From Candidatus Blautia merdipullorum (GTDB lineage: Bacteria > Bacillota > Clostridia > Lachnospirales > Lachnospiraceae), in the NCBI GenBank assembly GCA_019118685.1, contig DWYL01000096.1, positions 1 through 49,395 on the forward strand: DNA of 49,395 bases. Reading direction: 5' to 3'. Position numbers and translations under genes: made by a program. Below the pieces are notes generated by a model. That model was given only the letters and a program-made list of their open reading frames with translations, was not told the origin of the DNA and did not search any database. Positions within the stretch are counted from its first letter, which is position 1. Every line of letters begins with the position of its first letter. This document shows positions 30,591 to 38,115 of the stretch, in pieces.

Positions 30591-31658
30591 TCAATAACTG
30601 ATGATCTCTCCATATTTTTCCAGCTCCTCATACTGAGCTTCTTTCATATTCTCATAGAACTGGATCTTTTCCTCATAAACCTGCTCATATTCCGGATCTT
30701 CCCGGTAATCTGTCAGGTCATAGGTTTCTGTTAAATATTCTCCGAAATACTTCGACAGCTTCTCTGCCCCGCTTAAATTCAAATGGAGTCCGGCGTCATA
30801 GGTATCTGTGCTGTAGTCAATGCCGATCTCATCTGCCAGCTTTTCATAGTTAAAGTAATCCAGGCCATACTTCTCTGCGTAATCCACAATCTGCTGATCC
30901 CATTCCTCATACCAATGAGGATAGAGGCTGGGGGATTTTACCAGGACAAATTCAATGCCATTATCCTCACAGAGCCGGCGCATCTTATCCAGATAGCCCA
31001 TGGCATTGCTGCCCAGCGTATAGTCCGCCAGGATATCCGGCTCCGGAAATCCTTCTGCCGGTCTTACATCTACTCTCATATAATAGCCATTATGAAAAAG
31101 CTTATCCTTGTGGAACATATACTGGAAATCTTCCGCAGACAGTTCCGACCATCTGGAATGGTAGCGGAGGATGGGGAAAATATAGTCCAGCATATTTTCT
31201 TCTTCTGTCATAGAAGACTGGATGGCTCCGATCTTTGATTTCGACCACTTCATTCCGTCTATGCTCATCCGGTTGTAGGCTTCGCTCTGAGGCTCATTAT
31301 ATTTCAATGCCAGGACATTGAACACTACCACTTTCGGTGTTTCATACCGGAGAGTATCCTCCAGCAGATAATACGACTGCCAGGCCAGCTGCTGGGCAGA
31401 ACCCCGGATATAACTGGTGATACCATAATCCCGGTACATCTCAATAGGAGAAAAGTTCTCATAAACCTCACAGTCCCCCACAAAGATCACTTCATGATCC
31501 GTGGTTTCCTGGTAATATTCTTCTACCAGATTTCCCTCTACAATATCCGACATATATTTAGGCATCAGCAGTTTCTGCAGGAAGAACAGTACCAGGATCA
31601 GCACCGCTGCCAGCAACGCCACAGCGGCAGGCCACTTAGGAAATTTTTTTGCTTTCAT
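30591..31658 (-). CDS. Membrane-anchored SGNH/DltD-like protein with Cys at the nucleophile position
   Basis: N-terminal TM; VIFVGDCEVYENFSP (GDS-like block with C), YDAGLHLNLSGAEKLS (DxxH-like block); downstream of MBOAT gene. Confidence 0.75.
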   Translation of the reverse strand: MKAKKFPKWPAAVALLAAVLILVLFFLQKLLMPKYMSDIVEGNLVEEYYQETTDHEVIFVGDCEVYENFSPIEMYRDYGITSYIRGSAQQLAWQSYYLLEDTLRYETPKVVVFNVLALKYNEPQSEAYNRMSIDGMKWSKSKIGAIQSSMTEEENMLDYIFPILRYHSRWSELSAEDFQYMFHKDKLFHNGYYMRVDVRPAEGFPEPDILADYTLGSNAMGYLDKMRRLCEDNGIEFVLVKSPSLYPHWYEEWDQQIVDYAEKYGLDYFNYEKLADEIGIDYSTDTYDAGLHLNLSGAEKLSKYFGEYLTETYDLTDYREDPEYEQVYEEKIQFYENMKEAQYEELEKYGEIISY

Positions 31659-31673
31659 GATAAGTCCTTCCTC

Positions 31674-33269
31674 CTAAAACTGATTATAGATAAACTGGCT
31701 CTGGTCATAACCAATGCCGTAAGCGCCGAATACGATCACTACCAGAGTCATAATACCGAAGATAATGTACTTCCAGACCGCCGGGGAAGCATAGATCAGA
31801 TCTCTCACACTGCCCTTCCGTTCCTCGGTAAGACTTACCGCCACTACAATGACCAGGCAGATAAAAAGCAGAAGATAGTCCGCACCTGTAAGCCCCAGTC
31901 CCAGGAAAGCTTCTCCTGTAAGAGCTGTGATGTCAAAGTGAGTAAACATATTCCCAAACATCTTAAAGGTCAGAGGCACATCCCGGTAGCAGTCAAACAT
32001 ACGGATAGCGCTCATCAGCAGGATCGTCCGGATGATCTCAAAGGCTCCGTACCATTTCTTATCCTTTACCTGGAACCTGTGATGGAACTTTCTGTACAGA
32101 GGCTCCAGTTCCTGGGAGATCATGATCACCACAAAGTTCATAAGACCCCAGACAATAAAGTTCCAGCTTGCGCCGTGCCAGATACCGGTAGTAAACCATA
32201 CTACAAAGGAAGACAGATACACCGGCACCCTTTTTCCCACTGCGTCACCGAATTTTGCCCGTGAAAATTTGGAGATCTTCAGCATAGGTTTACACACGGA
32301 GATGGGATAAAAAATATAGTCTGTAAACCAGGTACCCATGGTGATATGCCATCTCTTCCAGTATTCCTTAATGTTCTTAGAAAGATAAGGCCTGCGGAAG
32401 TTCTCTGTCACAGTAATTCCCATGGTCTGGGCAATACCTATGGTAATGTCAATGCCTCCGGTAAAGTCTGCGTACAGCTCAAAGGCATAGAACATCATAC
32501 CTACAAATACGAATCCCCCCTGATAAACATCAGGGTTCTGGATGATCTCATTAACCGCCACCAGAATCCGGTCAGCAATGACCACCTTCTTAAAATATCC
32601 CCACAGGATACGGTACAGTCCGTAGGATACCACCTTTGTGTCAAAAGCATGCTCCTCAAAAAGAGACTTGGCCAGGTCATTAAACCGGCTGATGGGTCCC
32701 TGGACAAGCTGGGGGAAGAAGGATACAAAGAGGGCCAGCTTAAACAGATTCCTCTCTGCCTTGCAGGTTCCTCTGTAAACATCAATAATATATCCCATAG
32801 TCTGGAAGGTATAGAAAGAAATCCCCATGGGCAGGATCAGGTTCACAAAGGAAAGTTCATTTGTGCTGTGGAAAGCCTCCAGGATCCCGTTGATATTGGC
32901 AATGACAAAATTGGTGTATTTCAGCACCGCCAGTATTCCCAGGTTAAAAATAAGGCAGACCAGCAGCCATTTCCACTGCTTTCCCTTCATCTTTGCCTTA
33001 TAGGTTTTCTTCTCGTCTTTGGTGATGTTCCCTTTGTTTGCTTTTATGTAGGCGTCCTGCTCTGTCTTAATGCTCTCCAGCTTCCGGCTCACCAGATAGG
33101 TGGATACCGTGGTTGCCGCGATAAAGATCAGATAAGAAGGGCTGGCGATAAAGTAAAAGATGTAGCTGGCCATCAGCAGCAAAGGCCACTGGCACTTCTT
33201 GGGCAGCACATAATACAGGATGAACACCACCGAAATAAACCCGATGAAACTATATGATGTAAAAAGCAT
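31674..33269 (-). CDS. MBOAT-family O-acyltransferase (DltB-like)
   Basis: 531 aa multi-TM; WHGASWNFIVWGLMNF active-site His region; ENFRRPYLSKNIKEYWKRWHITMGTWFTDYIFYP. Confidence 0.93.
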   Translation of the reverse strand: MLFTSYSFIGFISVVFILYYVLPKKCQWPLLLMASYIFYFIASPSYLIFIAATTVSTYLVSRKLESIKTEQDAYIKANKGNITKDEKKTYKAKMKGKQWKWLLVCLIFNLGILAVLKYTNFVIANINGILEAFHSTNELSFVNLILPMGISFYTFQTMGYIIDVYRGTCKAERNLFKLALFVSFFPQLVQGPISRFNDLAKSLFEEHAFDTKVVSYGLYRILWGYFKKVVIADRILVAVNEIIQNPDVYQGGFVFVGMMFYAFELYADFTGGIDITIGIAQTMGITVTENFRRPYLSKNIKEYWKRWHITMGTWFTDYIFYPISVCKPMLKISKFSRAKFGDAVGKRVPVYLSSFVVWFTTGIWHGASWNFIVWGLMNFVVIMISQELEPLYRKFHHRFQVKDKKWYGAFEIIRTILLMSAIRMFDCYRDVPLTFKMFGNMFTHFDITALTGEAFLGLGLTGADYLLLFICLVIVVAVSLTEERKGSVRDLIYASPAVWKYIIFGIMTLVVIVFGAYGIGYDQSQFIYNQF

Positions 33270-33280
33270 GACGTCCTCTC

Positions 33281-33514
33281 TTATTCGTCTTCATCTTCCA
33301 GGCGCTGGATCAGCTCATAAAGAGCCTTGGCTGAGTTAAAGTTCTCCGGCACGATATCCTCAGCGGGGATCACTACGTCATACTCATCATTGATCTCTGA
33401 GATAATCGTGACAATATCAAAAGAATCAATGATCCTGTCGTCTACCAGTGTAGTGCAGGTTTCAAAATCAACATCCGGGTGAAGGTTCTTTAAGATTTCC
33501 ATTAATGGTTCCAT
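33281..33514 (-). CDS. Acyl carrier protein (DltC-like)
   Basis: 77 aa; DDRIIDSFDIVTIISEINDEYDVVI with phosphopantetheine Ser. Confidence 0.9.
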   Translation of the reverse strand: MEPLMEILKNLHPDVDFETCTTLVDDRIIDSFDIVTIISEINDEYDVVIPAEDIVPENFNSAKALYELIQRLEDEDE

Positions 33515-33516
33515 AA

Positions 33517-35043
33517 TTATTTTCTCCTTTTCTTTTCCTCATAGATTTGTTTAAGTTTGTTTCTGTCAGTTTTTCCATTTGCTGTCAGAGGCATCTGTTC
33601 CAGCGCATATACATGGTTGGGGATCATATATCTGGGAAGCTTCTTTTTCAGCTGGGTGATCAGCGCCCCGCTCTCCACATCTCCAACATAAAACAGTATG
33701 ATCTTTTCTTTTTCTTTATCATAAATGCAGCATGCGCTGCCAATGCCCCCGATCATATTTACATGAACCTCGATCTCGCCAAGCTCGATCCTGTGGCCCA
33801 TATGTTTGATCTGAAAATCTTTCCGGGAGATAAAGACCAGTTCTCCTCTTTCATTGAGCTTTCCAATATCTCCTGTCCGGTAGATCAGTTCATGATAGCT
33901 GTGGTTTAAAGGATTCTGGACAAAGACCTCATCGGTCTTTTCCGGATTGTTGTAATATCCCAGGGTAAGGGCAGTTCCCCGGATACATATCTCTCCCGGA
34001 TCTCCCTGTCTTGGCACCTGGTTTTTTTCATCTAAAAGGATCACTTCTGTGTTTCTGAAAGGCCTTCCGATAGGGATCGGCTCCCCTTCCTGAAAATCTC
34101 TGTCCACCTCATAGTAACAGCTCATTCCGGTAGCCTCTGTGGGACCATAGAGATTTATAAATCTGGCATTGGGAAGGGCCTTTCTCCAGAGGTTAAACTG
34201 TCTAATAGGGAAGACCTCGCTTCCAAAAGCAATGGTATGAAGGTATTTTGGCACCACCTTGTCAAAGGTCTTCATTGAAGAGATCATAGTAAGGGCCGAT
34301 ACCACCCAGCATACCGTATTGATCTTATATTCATTTAAAAATTCCACCAGCTTAATGGGGAACATAAATAAAGCCTTGGGTACCAGATAGGTGGTAGCCC
34401 CGCATTTCAGGCTGGAAAACAGTTCCTTTAAGCAGGCGTCAAAATAAAGAGGGGTCTGATTTGCCAATACTGAATCTTCATTTACCCCCAGCACTTCCGT
34501 CAGACTTTCCACATAATCAATCACAGACCGGTGACAGGCCGCGACTCCTTTAGGGATCCCTGTAGAGCCTGAGGTAAATACTATATAGATAGGATCTGTG
34601 TCGATGGCTCTTCGCCGGATAGCCAAAAGAGCCTGGTCATTCGCCGGATAGCCGGCAATGTCATCATAGAGAAGAATCTCTCCGGTAAAGTCCTCAAACT
34701 CCCGGATCTGTCTGCTGGTCACTTCATCACAGATCACTGCTCTGGGTTTCAGATTCTGGAAGATCAGTTCGATCCGGAACCTGGGCATTTCCTCATCAAT
34801 GGGAACATAAAAGCAGCTGCTGTAAACAACGCCCCAGAACGCCGCGATCATATGAGGATGCTTCTGCATATAGATCACAACCGGTTCTTTTTCATATCCC
34901 TTCTCATAAAGGCAGGAACCAATGCTTCTGGAAACCTGATATACCTCCTGAAAAGACATCTCCATCTTCTCATTGGCAAAGGCTGTCTTATCCGGATACT
35001 TCTGTACAGTATCTTCCAGATATTCCAAAATATTTCTTTTCAT
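33517..35043 (-). CDS. Amino acid adenylation enzyme (DltA-like AMP-binding)
   Basis: IVFTSGSTGIPKGV, NLYGPTEATGMSCYY, YRTGDIGKLNERGELVFISRKDFQIKHMGHRIELGEIE, PLTANGKTDRNKL; Asp in YFDACLKE consistent with alpha-amino acid binding. Confidence 0.9.
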   Translation of the reverse strand: MKRNILEYLEDTVQKYPDKTAFANEKMEMSFQEVYQVSRSIGSCLYEKGYEKEPVVIYMQKHPHMIAAFWGVVYSSCFYVPIDEEMPRFRIELIFQNLKPRAVICDEVTSRQIREFEDFTGEILLYDDIAGYPANDQALLAIRRRAIDTDPIYIVFTSGSTGIPKGVAACHRSVIDYVESLTEVLGVNEDSVLANQTPLYFDACLKELFSSLKCGATTYLVPKALFMFPIKLVEFLNEYKINTVCWVVSALTMISSMKTFDKVVPKYLHTIAFGSEVFPIRQFNLWRKALPNARFINLYGPTEATGMSCYYEVDRDFQEGEPIPIGRPFRNTEVILLDEKNQVPRQGDPGEICIRGTALTLGYYNNPEKTDEVFVQNPLNHSYHELIYRTGDIGKLNERGELVFISRKDFQIKHMGHRIELGEIEVHVNMIGGIGSACCIYDKEKEKIILFYVGDVESGALITQLKKKLPRYMIPNHVYALEQMPLTANGKTDRNKLKQIYEEKKRRK

Positions 35044-35089
35044 CTTTTTTCTCCTACTGTTTATATATCTTTCTAATGCCGGAACAGTT

Positions 35090-35809
35090 TCACTCTTCCG
35101 GCATCAGCAGATTTTCATATTCTTTTTTTAATTTCTTGCCGCATCGGACTACACACCTCTGAGCAAGGACTTCCAGGGCGTCCAGATATTCTTTTCCCAG
35201 GGGAACATCTTTCTTTATCAGGGAAAGCTCTGTACAGCCTAAAAGGATTACCTGAGCGCCCTGGTCCTTCAGCTGTAGGGAAACCTTCTGAAATTTTTCC
35301 ATGTCTGCCGGAAGACCGGCCTTCAGGTTTTTATATATAACATCCATGATATCCTGCTGGCGGCGTTCGTCCGGGAGCAGGACCTCTATCCCCATTTTCT
35401 CCAGCTGATCCTGGAAGATCCTGCTCTCTATGGTGCCGTCTGTAGCCATCAGCCCTGCTCTTTTGATCCCATTCTTCTGGAGTTCCAGGCCGGTCTCATA
35501 AATCCCATGGATGATAGGCACCGGAATATTCTCCGATAATTCCCGGTAGAAATAGTGGGCCGTTATACAGGGAATGGCTATGCAGGATACCTCTTTGGCC
35601 AGTTTTTTCCCGATTTTCAGCATAGGCTCTACCGGGCTGTCCTTGGATCTTCCCAGGATAAAGGCTGTCCTGTCCGGAATATAAGGGGCGCTGTGGATCA
35701 GGATCTCAAGGTGATCCTGATCGCACTGTGCCTCTGTCATTTTCGTTATCATTTCTAAAAAGCAGGCTGTAGCCATAGGCCCCAAGCCTCCGATCACTCC
35801 TAATTTCAT
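35090..35809 (-). CDS. Aspartate/glutamate racemase family protein
   Basis: MKLGVIGGLGPMATACFLEMI; catalytic Cys blocks IPCITAHYF and LLGCTELSL. Confidence 0.9.
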   Translation of the reverse strand: MKLGVIGGLGPMATACFLEMITKMTEAQCDQDHLEILIHSAPYIPDRTAFILGRSKDSPVEPMLKIGKKLAKEVSCIAIPCITAHYFYRELSENIPVPIIHGIYETGLELQKNGIKRAGLMATDGTIESRIFQDQLEKMGIEVLLPDERRQQDIMDVIYKNLKAGLPADMEKFQKVSLQLKDQGAQVILLGCTELSLIKKDVPLGKEYLDALEVLAQRCVVRCGKKLKKEYENLLMPEE

Positions 35810-35821
35810 AGACGCCTCCTG

Positions 35822-37441
35822 CTATTCTATGGTGGAATCTGTGGTCGGGGTTGCCGGATACAGACTCTGGTCAAAGATGTGGCTGTTGTCATGGGATTCT
35901 GAATATTCCAGCAGCTCTTCATCTGTCAGCATAAAAAATTCTCCTCCTCCTGATCTTGGAGTCGTATCAAAATGGTACCATCCGTCGCCGCAGTCGATCA
36001 GGCTCCAGTAATGGCTGGAATGGCTGGTATCGCTTTTTACCACATCAATATTAGGGATACCCGCCTCTGTCAGCAGCGCCTTAGCTGTAGAAAAGAAAAC
36101 AAAGCAGTCTCCCTGGCCCTGGGTAAAGCCCTGATGGGCGCCGTTGGTCCAGCTGTCCTTATCCGATGTGCTGATGTAGCCGATATTATTTCTGCACCAG
36201 TCATAGATAGCTCTTGCCTTTTCTTTCAGTGTCATATCATCTGTGGTAATCTCTGCAAGAACTTCATCTGCTTCTGCGTAAACTTCTTCCGGCTCCACAT
36301 AGTCCTGCGGTTTTTCCTTCATTGTAATGGTAGTCTCCGCCTGGGCTGTGTTTCCGGCCCGGTCTGTAGCCGTATAGATCACATCATAGGTTCCCTCAGT
36401 CTCTGTATCCACATCGCTGGTATCTACCTCCAGCTCCACTTCTTTGTCGCAGTTATCTGTAACCGTGATCTCTGATTTATAGGAAATCGGTTCCCCGATA
36501 AATCCTTCCAAAGGCGCCACACCGTCGATCACCGGCTCCTCTGTATCCTCGATCACCTCTGCCTCTGATTCAATTTCTGTGGTATTTCCCCCTTCATCTG
36601 TAAGGACTATGGTGACCGGTACGGTTCCCACGCCGGAGAGATCCGGTTCCTCTTTAAAACTGCATGTCACATCTGTGTTGTCCTCAATATTCGTCACCAG
36701 CTCATCCGGTGACAACTCACCGCCCACGTTTACCGTAGCGGTTTCCGCCTCTCCTTTAGGAGCTTCTGTATCCTGGACCGATAAAGTGCTGGTCCTTTCC
36801 TTTCCGTTCACATTCAGCTGGATTTCCTGCTCCCCCACATGGCTGGTATCGACCTGGGTCATATCTGTGACAAATTCTGCGTCTCCATCCTTCCGCAGGA
36901 AATTAGACGTCTGAAAATCCTGGGTCCCCGCTTCCACTGTCACGGTCCTCAAAACCGGATTCGAAAAGAAAATGCCATAGATCAGCAGGATCACTATCAC
37001 ACCCGCAAGAACTCCCCCTGCTCCCCGGACAGCAATCTTTCTTTTACGCTGCCGGATTTCTTCCTCTCTTCTTTTTCGTTCCCGTCTCTTTCTTTTCTGC
37101 GCTAAATATTCCTGATAGTCTCTTTCATTCTCCTGTTCTAAGATCTCCCATTCTCTCAGATTGTTCTCCGCCCCGGACCTTCTGCGGCGGTTCTCCCCAT
37201 AGGCAGACTGGAACCTTCTTCTGCCTGGCTGTCCCGGAGTTCCACTTTGGCGGCCCGTACTCCTTCTTCCGGTGCTGATCCTGGTATAAACCCCCTCTTT
37301 ATAATGATTGTCCTTACTCTGCTGTGGAATAATATCTCCCGAATGGATTTTCTGGGAGCGGTGGGATGAATTCCTCTTCTGATATGTTTTTCTCTGCGAA
37401 TAAACTGTATTGCTTTCCTTTTTCTCCTGGTAACCGTCCAT
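35822..37441 (-). CDS. Membrane-anchored transglutaminase-like protein with Ig-like domains
   Basis: Cytoplasmic basic N-terminus, TM GGVLAGVIVILLIYGIFF, DUF5011-like Ig repeats (DTEEPVIDGVAPLEGFIGEPI...), C-terminal GQGDCFVFFSTAKALL...SHYWSLIDCGDGWYHFDTTP (Cys-His-Asp). Start MDGYQEKK at 37441 preferred. Confidence 0.85.
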   Translation of the reverse strand: MDGYQEKKESNTVYSQRKTYQKRNSSHRSQKIHSGDIIPQQSKDNHYKEGVYTRISTGRRSTGRQSGTPGQPGRRRFQSAYGENRRRRSGAENNLREWEILEQENERDYQEYLAQKRKRRERKRREEEIRQRKRKIAVRGAGGVLAGVIVILLIYGIFFSNPVLRTVTVEAGTQDFQTSNFLRKDGDAEFVTDMTQVDTSHVGEQEIQLNVNGKERTSTLSVQDTEAPKGEAETATVNVGGELSPDELVTNIEDNTDVTCSFKEEPDLSGVGTVPVTIVLTDEGGNTTEIESEAEVIEDTEEPVIDGVAPLEGFIGEPISYKSEITVTDNCDKEVELEVDTSDVDTETEGTYDVIYTATDRAGNTAQAETTITMKEKPQDYVEPEEVYAEADEVLAEITTDDMTLKEKARAIYDWCRNNIGYISTSDKDSWTNGAHQGFTQGQGDCFVFFSTAKALLTEAGIPNIDVVKSDTSHSSHYWSLIDCGDGWYHFDTTPRSGGGEFFMLTDEELLEYSESHDNSHIFDQSLYPATPTTDSTIE

Positions 37442-37493
37442 GATTCCTACCTTATATCTATAGAATTTTTCGTAGTTTTTCGACTTATCCTTA

Positions 37494-37522
37494 ATTCTAA
37501 CCTTGCGTGGTATATTTGTCAA
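37494..37522 (-). promoter_or_regulatory. Promoter for the transglutaminase/dlt-like operon
   Basis: Minus strand TTGACA-N17-TAGAAT, directly after repeat copy 2. Confidence 0.7.
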
Positions 37523-37539
37523 TAAACATGGAGCTGACG

Positions 37540-37665
37540 ATTAAGCAAAATCAAGAATATTTATACATTTAATTACTCAGTCTGCGTAGCTTTGAGCCTA
37601 TATCTCAAAGCTATACTCGCCAAATTTGCATAAAGTGTATAATTATTCCTGATATATGTCTTAAT
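37540..37665 (-). repeat. 126-bp dispersed palindromic element, copy 2 (core inverted relative to arms compared with copy 1)
   Basis: ATTAAGCAAAATCAAGAATATTTATACATTTA - core that is the reverse complement of the copy 1 core - AAAGTGTATAATTATTCCTGATATATGTCTTAAT; enclosed by stem GGAGCTGacg/gctaCAGCTCC (37530-37539 / 37666-37676). Strand refers to the core. Confidence 0.88.
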
Positions 37666-37682
37666 GCTACAGCTCCTGTCTT

Positions 37683-38111
37683 CTATAGATCTGTTAAATT
37701 TTTTTCTATTTTTTCAAGAATCCTATATACTGTCTCCAGTTCGTCCTTTGTGATTCCTTTCTGGAGTATTTCATCCAGCCAGTTAAACTCTTCTCTTACC
37801 AGCTTTCCCTTCTCTTTTCCTATCTCTGTCAGACTGATAAGATGAGATCTTCTGCTTGCGGGATTTCTGTTCCGCTGTATCAGGCCTGCCTGTTCCATTT
37901 TGTCCAGCGTACGGGACATTGTGGTCGCGTCAAACATACACAGATCCGCCAGTTCCCTCTGGGTCAGCTCTCCCCGGTCCAGCAGACAGTCCAGGATTCT
38001 GGGCTGCCCTTCTCCCACTGTAAGTCCGAGTGCCAGAAATTTCGGCCGCATCAGCTGTCTTCTCTCCAGATCCAGCCGGTGAAGGATTTTTCTTATACTG
38101 TTTCTTTCCAT
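37683..38111 (-). CDS. MarR-family transcriptional regulator
   Basis: MERNSIRKILHRLDLERRQLMRPKFLALGLTVGEGQPRILDCLLDRGELTQRELADLCMFDATTMSRTLDKMEQAGLIQRNRNPASRRSHLISLTEIG; start set by 5-nt spacing to upstream ABC gene stop. Confidence 0.92.
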   Translation of the reverse strand: MERNSIRKILHRLDLERRQLMRPKFLALGLTVGEGQPRILDCLLDRGELTQRELADLCMFDATTMSRTLDKMEQAGLIQRNRNPASRRSHLISLTEIGKEKGKLVREEFNWLDEILQKGITKDELETVYRILEKIEKNLTDL

Positions 38112-38115
38112 CTTC

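Noticed and set aside
32346-33257. 303-aa plus-strand ORF antisense to MBOAT gene
   Set aside because: Shadow of a strongly supported MBOAT CDS; no start context or motifs.
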